Shown piece after piece: positions 1 through 9,527 of a stretch of 64,000 nucleotides of DNA. The stretch is from Spiroplasma tabanidicola. Its GTDB lineage: Bacteria > Bacillota_I > Bacilli_A > Mycoplasmatales > Mycoplasmataceae. A program made the translations under genes and the position numbers. Numbering within the stretch: the stretch's first letter is position 1; every line of letters starts with the position of its first letter. The notes under the pieces were generated by a model. It saw nothing but the letters and a program-made list of their open reading frames with translations. It ran no database searches and was not told the DNA's origin. Where the stretch lies: assembly GCF_009730595.1 (NCBI RefSeq), contig NZ_CP046276.1, forward strand, positions 682,001-746,000. The letters are read 5' to 3'.

Positions 1-2182
1 TAACTATATAATAAAGCCAACATATCAAAGTTTAGTTCTACTACTACATAATTTTACAGGGTACCATAACTAACTGACCATGTATTGATCTTTACTAGAA
101 GTTCTACTACTACATAATTTTACAGGGTACCATAACGGTTTGACGACCTTATATCTATTCTTTTTTGTTCTACTACTACATAATTTTACAGGGTACCATA
201 ACTGATATATTCTAAATATTGATTTGCTAATGGTTCTACTACTACATAATTTTACAGGGTACCATAACAAAAACCTGATTATATTACTTATCAGTTAAGT
301 TCTACTACTACATAATTTTACAGGGTACCATAACTTGTATTTAGAAAACTCAAAAGTAATAGTAGTTCTACTACTACATAATTTTACAGGGTACCATAAC
401 CATTAGCAAGTTGGTTGTCTTTATTTACAAGTTCTACTACTACATAATTTTACAGGGTACCATAACACGGCGTTGCTAACCCAGAAGACTTTGCTGGTTC
501 TACTACTACATAATTTTACAGGGTACCATAACTGATTTCCAGGACAAAAAAGTAGCTTGCCTGTTCTACTACTACATAATTTTACAGGGTACCATAACTA
601 AATAAACTTTTCATTTTATCTAAATATCGTTCTACTACTACATAATTTTACAGGGTACCATAACTAGGAGCAATTAGCCTTGTAAGAATTGTATGTTCTA
701 CTACTACATAATTTTACAGGGTACCATAACAAGATGTACATTTTCATAAATCAAACATATGTTCTACTACTACATAATTTTACAGGGTACCATAACTCTG
801 CTTATTATTCTCTCTCACATTAAATAGTTCTACTACTACATAATTTTACAGGGTACCATAACTAAAAGTAGTCATCTCATACTCACTAAAAGGTTCTACT
901 ACTACATAATTTTACAGGGTACCATAACTAATATTTTATTTAACTCTTCTAACGCTCAGTTCTACTACTACATAATTTTACAGGGTACCATAACTTGTAT
1001 TGTTTATCTTCAATAGCTTTAGCAGTTCTACTACTACATAATTTTACAGGGTACCATAACTGACTAATCAATAGGGACGCTCCCCTTAAGGTTCTACTAC
1101 TACATAATTTTACAGGGTACCATAACAGGGGGTTTTATCAACAAATTGGAAATACCGTTCTACTACTACATAATTTTACAGGGTACCATAACCATCATAC
1201 TAAATAACATATATATCTAAATGTTCTACTACTACATAATTTTACAGGGTACCATAACGAAAACACAACTCTGTTATAGACATGTTTTGTTCTACTACTA
1301 CATAATTTTACAGGGTACCATAACATATATGATTCTTTAAATGTATTTCTATATGTTCTACTACTACATAATTTTACAGGGTACCATAACATAATAATTG
1401 TCAATGTAAATAAAAGGAGGGTTCTACTACTACATAATTTTACAGGGTACCATAACCTAAAAATATCGCTATCTCTAATTCTAATTGTTCTACTACTACA
1501 TAATTTTACAGGGTACCATAACTGACTAATCTTTTGTTTTTAAACCCTATCAGTTCTACTACTACATAATTTTACAGGGTACCATAACACTTCTCTTTTA
1601 ATTTCTCTAATCTTTTAGGTTCTACTACTACATAATTTTACAGGGTACCATAACCATACAACTTTTTATAATCATCTTTTTTAAGTTCTACTACTACATA
1701 ATTTTACAGGGTACCATAACTAGAAACACAAGTAGTCTTGCCACTATGTCGTTCTACTACTACATAATTTTACAGGGTACCATAACAATCAAGTTTGCTT
1801 GTTAATTGTTTTGCTTGTTCTACTACTACATAATTTTACAGGGTACCATAACATATATACATGTTTATTTTAAACTCTATATGTTCTACTACTACATAAT
1901 TTTACAGGGTACCATAACTTAGATATGTTTAAAACTAATTCTGTCGATGTTCTACTACTACATAATTTTACAGGGTACCATAACGATTTAGATGGAATGA
2001 ATAACCCAGTTTATGTTCTACTACTACATAATTTTACAGGGTACCATAACGATATAAAAGATTACATGGTAATTTACAAAGTTCTACTACTACATAATTT
2101 TACAGGGTACCATAACCTGCTTCTATTTTTTGTAAAATAAATCTGTGTTCTACTACTACATAATTTTACAGGGTACCATAAC
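1..2182 (-). CRISPR. CRISPR array, type II-A, 33 complete repeats, continues beyond window start
   Basis: Repeats of 36 bp begin at position 35 and recur every 66 bp without exception to 2147-2182, giving 33 complete repeats plus the last 4 bases of another at 1-4. All 33 spacers in the window are exactly 30 bp. On the plus strand the repeat starts GTTCTACTACTACATAATTT and ends GGGTACCATAAC; I see no repeat variant. The crRNA sense is the minus strand, because the tracrRNA anti-repeat at 4421-4446 pairs with that sense and the cas genes are on the same strand. The leader end is therefore near 2182 and the oldest spacers lie off the left edge. Apparent ORFs in the array are repeat translations. 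Confidence 0.99.
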
Positions 2183-2209
2183 CTCAAATCAAGTGTTTTT
2201 TTAAAATAA
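2183..2209 (-). promoter_or_regulatory. Very short leader between csn2 and first repeat
   Basis: Only 27 bp separate the csn2 stop codon from the leader-proximal repeat. Any leader motif used by Cas1-Cas2 for spacer integration, and any array promoter, must lie largely inside the 3' end of csn2, or the array is transcribed from the cas operon. Position is seen; function is inferred. Confidence 0.5.
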
Positions 2210-3139
2210 TTATAAGTTTAAAAGGTAATGGAAAACAGGATAATTTATTTCTAAATTTTTACTATTATAACTACTTATTAGGTTCTTAGTGTTTAAAAGT
2301 AGCTCATTATAAAAGTCATTTTCTAAAGTACAATTTGAAAAATTCATATAAAACTTTAAATTATCAATAATAAATGATAAATCTAAAAACTTGTTATCTA
2401 TTCATATTTTTAAATTTTCTAGATTTAAATCATTTTCATAAATAAACTTGTCACTAACAATTGTAAAATTTTTTAACTCTTTAATATCATCAAAAAACTC
2501 TTTTATTTCTATATAATTTAGCCCAAAAAATGGATTCACAAATAAAAAATGTAAATTTTTATCATCAATTATTAATAAATTTTTTAATATTTCAATATAT
2601 ATTATTCTTAACTTGTTTTGATTTAAATAAGTGTTGGTTTCATTTTCATCGATATTTTGTAACTTTAAAATTGTTTGATCACAAATATAGTTAATAATTT
2701 GATCTTGAATCTCTATAGTTATTTTTAAGCCTAATTTAGATTCTAAATTAGTAATTAAATTTTCAATTATGTTGAGTTCAGTTAAATCAATTGTATTAAT
2801 AAACCCAAATAAAGTTGATAAACTTTGAGAAGAAAAAGCATCATAAGTTATACAAAGATTTAATAACTCTTTTAAAATAGTTTTACTTCCTCCACAAATA
2901 CTTTTAGTAAAATCTATGAAGTTGGGTACTTTTATTAATTTAGTTGTTAATTTATCTATCATAATATCATTTTCTTGCATTTTGATTTCATAATCCGGAC
3001 TAGAAAATTTGTTTAAAAAACTTAAACTTAAAGCTAACTCCAAATCATTTATAACATCTAGATTGTTTATAATAAATACATTATTATTTGTAAAATTAAA
3101 GTTAATATTTTTATTACTATTTTTATTTAAAATTTTCAT
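2210..3139 (-). CDS. csn2: CRISPR-associated protein Csn2 (type II-A)
   Basis: The gene encodes 309 aa when the TGA at 2402-2404 is read as Trp; a standard-code reading would stop 64 residues early. Csn2 is the ring-forming, DNA-end-binding protein of type II-A systems that works with Cas1, Cas2 and Cas9 in spacer acquisition. Identification rests mainly on position (last cas gene, next to the array) and on the pattern of an N-terminal beta-rich part followed by a helical segment; sequence similarity to well-known Csn2 proteins is weak, as is usual for this family. The length fits the longer Csn2 subfamilies. Its start overlaps the cas2 stop (TAATG), so the two are translationally coupled. 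Confidence 0.8.
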
Positions 3140-3462
3140 TATATTTCTATAAGTCTCCTATCATCATTTATTAATTCATTATTATTTTTTTTACCAACAA
3201 CAATTTTAATATTTTGATATTGTTTTTCTGTAATTATTAGAAATCTTACATTTCCAAGCTTAGGTAAAAATTTATTAATTCTTTTAATAACAAAATCAAC
3301 ACTTTCTTTGTTATAACAAATTTTTGAATAAATTGAATATTGCATCATGTGAAACCCTTCTTTAAATAAGTTATTTCTAAATTTATTATAAGATCTTACA
3401 TTGTCTTTTGAATCGAAAGGTAAGTCATAAAATACCATTAATCTCATAAATTTATAGCTCAT
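3139..3462 (-). CDS. cas2: CRISPR-associated endoribonuclease/integration protein Cas2
   Basis: The protein has 107 aa, normal for Cas2. The N-terminal strand MRLMVFYDLP carries the conserved Asp (D13 from the first ATG), followed by a ferredoxin-like beta-alpha-beta pattern ending in a beta strand typical of the Cas2 dimer interface. Cas2 bridges two Cas1 dimers in the spacer-integration complex. The chosen ATG overlaps the end of cas1 by 11 bp; the alternative ATG at 3447 (Met6), 4 bp after the cas1 stop, is equally possible. Neither has a clear Shine-Dalgarno sequence, which suggests coupling to cas1 translation. Confidence 0.95.
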   Translation of the reverse strand: MSYKFMRLMVFYDLPFDSKDNVRSYNKFRNNLFKEGFHMMQYSIYSKICYNKESVDFVIKRINKFLPKLGNVRFLIITEKQYQNIKIVVGKKNNNELINDDRRLIEI

Positions 3463-4357
3463 AATATTCTACTGATGAACTTATTGGATAAATTACATCA
3501 TTAGTACTTTTATCTTCAAAAAAGTTTAAAACCATATCAACATATTTATCAATAGCATTTGTTAAATAGATTTTATTATTACCATAAATAACTTTAGAGT
3601 TTAAAATGTTTATTAATTCTAGTTTTGTAGATCTAGAAAAATAATCGATTTGTGTTACATATTTATAAACATAATTATCAACAATTGGGCGAAATGGTTC
3701 CATTAAATCATCCGCAAGAGCAAAAGCATTGTACATATTATGATGAAATAAGGCTATGCTTGGATGAAGTCCTTTTGAAGTGATTGATCTAATAAATGCA
3801 TTTCTTATAATTGTATAACCAAAGTTTAAAGCTGCATTTATGTGATTTTCTTTTTCTCTTGTAAAAGTGTTTCCAAATAGCTCTTTAAAATAAACCTTAG
3901 CCGCGTGTCCTTCTTTATTTGTTGAATCACTAAATTTCATTTCTTCAATATATTTATATAACAAGTTAACTTTTTCTAGTTTTTTTAAGTTAACTTTTAA
4001 TATATCAATTTGTGCTTCAATTTTTTGTTTTACAATTTGTGTTCATAAATATAATTTATCTTCTTTTTTTCAATTTAATTGATTATTAATAATTTTTAAT
4101 TGTAAGTGATTTGCTTCAATTGGTTGAATAATCGATATTGGTTTTAACTCCACATCACAAATTAAAGTTAAAATCTTTTTTTGAGCAAGTTTATTAATAA
4201 TTCTTGTAGTAACAACAGTTTTATAATTTTCAAATAATATTGCATTAATGTCATCTAATGGAATATGATATTTAACATTTGCACTTTCAACAACTAAATT
4301 ATTTAAAAATAAATTTATCCTTTCTCCATCTTTAATAATTATTGTTTTTCAAGACAT
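3452..4357 (-). CDS. cas1: CRISPR-associated integrase Cas1 (type II)
   Basis: 301 aa, the usual size for type II Cas1, starting MSWKTIIIKDGER. Metal-binding catalytic residues are in place: E149 in KEGHAAKVYF, H205 in LFHHNMYNAF and E220 in DDLMEPFRP. The N-terminal ~100 residues form the beta-rich dimerisation domain and the rest the helical catalytic domain. Cas1 with Cas2 cuts and joins new spacers at the leader end of the array. The gene follows the tracrRNA terminator by only 8 bp, so it is transcribed either by readthrough of that terminator from cas9 or from a promoter I cannot identify. In-frame TGA codons encode Trp. Confidence 0.97.
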
Positions 4358-4365
4358 TTTTTAAT

Positions 4366-4388
4366 AAAAAAAGAGGAATAAATTCCTC
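4366..4388 (-). terminator. Intrinsic terminator of tracrRNA
   Basis: A 6-bp stem GAGGAA/TTCCTC (4373-4388) is followed by T7 on the minus strand (4372-4366). It sits directly in front of cas1. Confidence 0.85.
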
Positions 4389-4454
4389 AGTTACGGCATT
4401 AAAGCCTTATATATGATAGTCCTGTAAAATTATGTAGTAGTAGAACTCATATAC
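4366..4454 (-). ncRNA. tracrRNA
   Basis: On the minus strand, 4446-4421 is a 26-nt perfect anti-repeat to the repeat in crRNA sense. Six further bases at 4418-4413 pair with AUGGUA of the repeat across a small bulge, which gives the usual lower stem - bulge - upper stem. Downstream come a short GGC/GCC hairpin (4406-4395, nexus-like) and a GAGGAA/TTCCTC hairpin (4388-4373) followed by seven Ts. Predicted length is about 85-90 nt. tracrRNA pairs with pre-crRNA, allows RNase III processing and loads Cas9. It lies between cas9 and cas1 instead of upstream of cas9. Confidence 0.93.
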
Positions 4455-4460
4455 ATAATT

Positions 4461-4490
4461 AATATATCATATAATATTTAAATTAGTCAA
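4461..4490 (-). promoter_or_regulatory. Promoter of tracrRNA, -35 inside end of cas9
   Basis: TTGACT (4490-4485) and TATATT (4466-4461) are spaced by 18 bp and would start RNA near 4454, just before the anti-repeat. The -35 box is made of the last Leu-Asp codons and stop of cas9 (TTGACTAA). Confidence 0.7.
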
Positions 4491-7400
4491 GATATTTTAT
4501 TTTTGTTCTTGTTGAATTTGATGTGACTAATTTAATTTTTTTCATTTTCTTAATTGATTTGAAAATTCTTTTTTCATTTTCTACACTTTTATTTAAATAT
4601 TTAAATTCAAATCTTTCAGCATTTTTGTCAAATCCTACAACGATATAATTTAAAATCTCACCATCATATTCAAAAATCAATTCATTATTTTTAAATAATG
4701 TGAATTTTTTCTTATATGTTTCATCAATTTTATATAATAATTTTTCTTGCTCATATTCTTTTGTTTTAAAATTAATATTTGAGTTATTTTTATTACTTAC
4801 AAAATATGCTACTTTATGAGTAATTGGTAAAACTTTATACAAATTATACTGTTGTGAATAAAATAAATCTCAACCTAAAGTATTTGATCCTGTCATAACA
4901 ATTTCTTTACCTTTTTTAACATTTTTAAATTTATGAGTAATTTTTGTATATTGATTAACAACTCCATTATTGTATTTTAAATATCTTATGTTTGGTGGAT
5001 TTTTTTCATTAGATTGTTTTATAATTTTTTCATTTAGTTCATAAACAAAATGATGAAATGGGTTTTTAACTGGTTTATTATCTTTATCAACATCATTTAT
5101 ATAAGTATCATATATTTTTTTTAAATGATTAAATGTTTTTGAATCTGACTCATAAACTAATAAATCTTTATAATCTATGGTAAATAACTTATTAATTTTT
5201 TTTATTTTTTCTGAATCTTTTGATAATAAATCTATTTTTTCAATTTTATATAGATTATTGTCAATTACTTTGCAACTATAAATAGTTTCATTAAACATCA
5301 TTTTGTTTGAACTTTTTTCTATCTTTTTAGTAAATTTATAATCAAAACTATTAATGTCATTAACAATTAAGTTTATTTCTTCTCTTTTAATAATTTCTTT
5401 TTCATCTAATTCTCCAATTATTTTATTCATAGTTCTTCCATCATAAATATCAATAATTGGAGCTAATGCACAAATTGTTGCATCAACTGCATGATGTTTA
5501 AAATCATCACGATCTTTTTTAGGTAAATATAAGAAGTTACTTCTTATATAATTTGTAAATCCCCCATTAATTGTTTTAATTGAATAAGGTTTTTTTAATT
5601 CTTTTTTAAAAAAAGTTAAATAGTTTTTTACTTCTAAAGTTGCATATCTAGTATCATTTAAGTTTCTATTAATAAAACTTTTTTTAACTTCTGTGTCATT
5701 TATATCTTGTTCAAATATTAAATTTTGATACTTATTATAACCATACTTTCCAAATTTTTTACTTCCAACATAATTTATATACATTAATGATTTAAATTGC
5801 TCTCAATCACGATGTATTTCTCTAAAATATTCATATGGTGTTTTTTTACCCTTTTGTTGATTTTCATTTTGTAATACCAATACTTTATTGGTTCTAGAAT
5901 CGTCTAATGATACTGAAAAAGGAATAATATGATCAATTTCACAATAATTTGGATCATTAAAAAGTCTAGTTATATCTATTGTTTTACCAGAGTACACACA
6001 TTTACCATCTTGTTCATTTAATAAAGTTAATTTTAATCTTGTTTTAAAATCAATTCTTTTAGTGTTTTGATTATATTTTTTTTCAATTTCAGTTCTTTCT
6101 TTTTCATTTTTCTTTTGAATTTCATTAATATATTTTTTTCTATCTTCTGAATTTGATTCTCTTGCTAATTCAATTACAATATCTTTAATTTCAATATCAG
6201 ACATATTTTCAATTTCTTTAATGATTTTTAAACTTTCAATTAAAGATCTTTTAACAACTGGAGATATATACATCTCTGAAATTTTTTGTCTTAAAACAGG
6301 CATTTTTGTAAATTTTCTATCAATTTTGATGTTGTAATCTGGTTTTATATTTTTTTCAGAAAAAATTTGCATGTGATTTTTATTTTCATATCACATTTCT
6401 TCAATAGCAATATTCATAGTTTTTGCACTTAGACTATGAGTACCTGTTAAACTTATTAAACTAATTGCTTCAATTTGTTTATCATCTAATAAATTGCTAT
6501 TTATTTTTAAAAGTTGTTCTTTTCTAGAATCTGAACTTTGAAAAACAGTTAGTATTTCTACAATTTTATCTAATAAATCAATATTTTTTAAACTTATAAA
6601 ATCATACTTTAAATTTGAACTTATTAAAATACTTCTAATTTTATTAATAGATTCAAATTTTGTGAAATTTGGTTTTTCCTTTTTATCGATTCGATAACCA
6701 GTAATATCACTTTCTTTTACTTTTAATAACTTTGCAATAATTTTTAAAGTAATATTTTTACTTTTAGTACCATCATGATTTATTACAGATTCAATTACTT
6801 CATACTTTTGATCATAAGTTAAACCGTTTTCAACATCATTAATCTTTAAATTACATAAATCATTTAAAATATTAAATAAGTATGAAGTCATCGAATGTTT
6901 TGGTGCTCTTTTTTCTTTACTGTTATATGTATCATAACCAGAAAGACGTTCAAAAAATTCTGATTCATCTTTTCAGCCATACTCACTTTTAGTTGTTTTT
7001 GAACTAGTAGTTCATCCAGGACCATCAAAATATTGTCTTTTTCTTTCGTATAATTTTATAAAACTTTCTTTAAATTCTTCATTTATTAAACCATTAGCTA
7101 TTTGTGTATCTAATATTTTTTCAACTTCTTTTTTATATCAATCATGAGCAATTAATGCATCTTCTGCTTTTAATCCTCGATACTTACCAAATGTTTTAAA
7201 ATTGTTTGCTTGAATATCAACAGGAAGTTTATCTTGTTTTGCATTAATTTCATCTAAACTAACATCTTCTTTTTTTTCTTTTTTTAATTCCATTAAATCG
7301 TCTTTATAATTAAAACTTCCTCTTTTTTTAGTGTAATTATAAAGTATTAACATTAATTCTTGTAAACTTATCTTATTTTCAAGTGATTTTTTTCTCACTT

Positions 7401-7692
7401 CTAAATAGTCGATATTAAAATCAAGTTTATAAAAATCTTCATAACTATTTAAAAAATCAAACTTTACAAATATATTTAGTAAATCTCTTTTTCTTAAAAC
7501 TTTTCTTCTTAGATTTCTTCTTCTTGTTCTTTGCATTCTTCTATCAGAAGTAGTAGAAGTTTTTTGACCTCCAGCATTTGCTTCACTAAATAAACGTGAT
7601 CCTGCATTTATGATTTTTTTATTTTCTATATCATATATTGATCATCCAACTGAAGCTATACCTATATCTAATCCTACATTTACTTTTTTCAT
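4483..7692 (-). CDS. cas9: CRISPR-associated endonuclease Cas9 (compact, type II-A)
   Basis: 1069 aa with TGA as Trp; close to the compact Staphylococcus-type Cas9 in size. Visible in order: Ruv[17 protein letters not shown] (D9); Arg-rich bridge helix around residues 52-70 ([20 protein letters not shown]); recognition lobe with KKRGSF and FDGPGWTT...YGW; Ruv[12 protein letters not shown] (E508); HNH domain [10 protein letters not shown] (D587, H588) with N611 in [14 protein letters not shown]; RuvC-III HHAVDA (H734, D737); C-terminal PAM-interacting region. All catalytic residues are present, so both DNA strands should be cut. Start ATG at 7692 is preceded by AAGGAG. First gene of the cas operon; the tracrRNA follows immediately. 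Confidence 0.98.
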
Positions 7693-7717
7693 ACCATTAC
7701 TCCTTTTATTCTTAAAT

Positions 7718-7746
7718 ATTTAACTATAAACTTATCTTATATTCAA
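7718..7746 (-). promoter_or_regulatory. Probable cas operon promoter
   Basis: TTGAAT (7746-7741) and TTAAAT (7723-7718), 17 bp apart, lie about 25 bp upstream of the cas9 start. Boxes are non-perfect, so this is tentative. Confidence 0.45.
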
Positions 7747-7760
7747 GTTAAAAACAAAAA

Positions 7761-7787
7761 ACAACTCTTAAGAGTTGTTTTTTTTTT
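7761..7787. terminator. Palindromic intrinsic terminator between DUF2828 remnant and cas9
   Basis: ACAACTCTTAAGAGTTGT (7761-7778) is a perfect palindrome with ten Ts on the plus side and an A-run on the minus side. It can insulate the cas operon from upstream minus-strand transcription. Confidence 0.8.
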
Positions 7788-7809
7788 AACGATTTATTAA
7801 TAATATAAC

Positions 7810-7885
7810 AAGGTTCAATAACTCGCTTTTACAGAATAAAATTCAGTCTCAACAATTATTTGTGTTTTTTTTCTGTATGAACCTT
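7810..7885. repeat. Small inverted repeat of unknown role
   Basis: AAGGTTCA (7810-7817) and TGAACCTT (7878-7885) are inverted, with ACAGAA/TTCTGT copies just inside. The piece lies between the DUF2828 remnant stop and the terminator. It could be a short mobile-element footprint or a structured RNA; I cannot decide. Confidence 0.35.
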
Positions 7886-7896
7886 TAATATAATCA

Positions 7897-9351
7897 TTAT
7901 ATATCAAATAAACTCAAATAGTTTTTATATTTTTTAAATGTTTCAATCATAAATACTTCTGGTGTAAACTCATTTATACTTTCTAAGTTAAATAAATCTT
8001 TTAAAATAAATGTTGAAAATTACTAATTAAAATTACATTTTTTTTCATTTTTAACCACTGAAAACTTTGATCAATATAAAAATCAACATTTCAAAAAATA
8101 ATTTTTGGTAACTCAAGATTATAACTTTTAAATTTATTTTTTCAATGTTTAAAGTTACTATCTTGATTATTTGACGTAGCTTGGTCAAACTCCATATAAC
8201 TAATAATTAAAATATATTTTGGATTATCAGAAAAATTAATATTATTTTTCATAGCTAATAATATTTTTTTTAAATACTAGATCAATATTTGTTGTACCAA
8301 CTGCATTAAGAGTTTTTAAAATATTAATATCATTAATAAAATTACCTTTTAATTTAATAAATTTAGGTTAATTTTCAAATTCAAATAAAACATTTTTAAA
8401 TACACCTTGATTTTGATGTTCTAAAAACATTTCTAAGCCCATTGAATTGTATAAAGACAACACTTCTATGGAACCACTAAAATCACACACTGGTAAAATA
8501 TTTGTGTTTTTTGGAACTGCAATTTTTTTCATATTATTTCAATATGCAGCAGCTTCATTTATATCATAAAAAGCATGTTCGATAATTTCATATGCAAAAA
8601 AAGTTATTAGCATTTAAATTATTTGAATAACTAATTGATTTATTTAAAAAATCATTATATTTATCAAAATCATTTCTACTAAAAGCATTTGCATATTTTT
8701 TTAAAGATTTACCTGATAAATTACTATAATTTATACTTTGATAATCTTTGATTCTTAAGTTATTTTCAACAAGGTTTAATTTAGCTTTTAAACTTGTAAG
8801 TATTTTATGATATACTTTGTAATAAAAGTTTATATCAAAATTTAGTTTAACTAAGTTAACAAATTTTTTAGCTAAAGTTATTTGTTTATGATTAGAAACG
8901 TTGATTGAAGGCATTCATTTTGAAATTTATGAAATACTTTTATCACTTTGATTAACTTCGCTAATTAAAGTTGAATAAATTAACTCGATTAAACGCAAAT
9001 CTGTTGGATTAATTGCAAGATTAATTGCATAATCATATTTACCTAATTTTAAAATAACATCAAATAAAACTTGACGATCAACTTTATTACTTAAAAAATT
9101 AATCATGCTTTTTGCTACTCTTCTTTCTCCTTTTCCTCCTCTTATATCTAAGTAGTTTAAAAAGTTAAGAATAAATAATTTGTTATTTTCTTCTCAGGCT
9201 TCATCAACAATTTCTTTTAATAAGTCAACAGGATAAAAACTTAAATTTTTAGAAAAAAGATCTAAGTTTTTTTCAAAGTAGATAAATAAGCAATAGAATT
9301 TTTGGTATTTCTTATTAGGTTAAGTTGATTTTGTAATTTAGTTAAAAACAT
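7897..9351 (-). pseudogene. Decayed DUF2828 (TROVE/vWA-like) protein
   Basis: Translated fragments in shifting frames line up as one protein of about 480 aa, opening at ATG 9351 behind a GGGGG Shine-Dalgarno. Recognisable blocks: YLDIRGGKGERRVAKSMI near the N-terminus, PVCDFSGSIEVL (a MIDAS-like DxSxS motif of the vWA fold) in the middle, and NPKYILIISYMEFDQAT further on. These match what I know of DUF2828, whose members have a TROVE-like helical part plus a vWA domain; cellular role unknown. Defects include a frameshift at an A7 run near the start, TAA at 8927-8929, a shift near 8600, another TAA within the vWA part and a shift near 8010. Clearly inactive. Confidence 0.7.
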
Positions 9352-9527
9352 ATAAATACCCCCTAAAAGACATAAAAAAAATATTTTTTTAAAAATTAAA
9401 TATTTTTAATTTTTATTATACACTTATTTATGTATAAACATAAAAATAATATTTTTTTATACAAAAATAAAGTTAAAAAATTGTTGTTCTTGTAAAGTTG
9501 TAAAATATTTATAGGAGGAAAATATAA

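Noticed and set aside
70-2140. Short ORFs inside the CRISPR array (LWYPVKLCSSRT and VLLLHNFTGYHN repeats)
   Set aside because: They are translations of the 36-bp repeat in two directions and not genes.
1-2182. Self-targeting spacers against genes in this window
   Set aside because: Comparing by eye I found no spacer-length match outside the array; a full search was not possible.
2402-2404. End of csn2 at 2402
   Set aside because: The stop there is TGA; the frame continues 64 codons to TAA at 2210-2212.
4366-4454. tracrRNA on the plus strand
   Set aside because: A plus-strand RNA would have no nexus or terminator after the anti-repeat; both are present on the minus strand, together with a promoter.
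4483-7692. cas9 broken into five pieces by stop codons
   Set aside because: All pieces are in one frame and the breaks are TGA codons, which are Trp in this organism; no TAA or TAG occurs in the gaps I checked.
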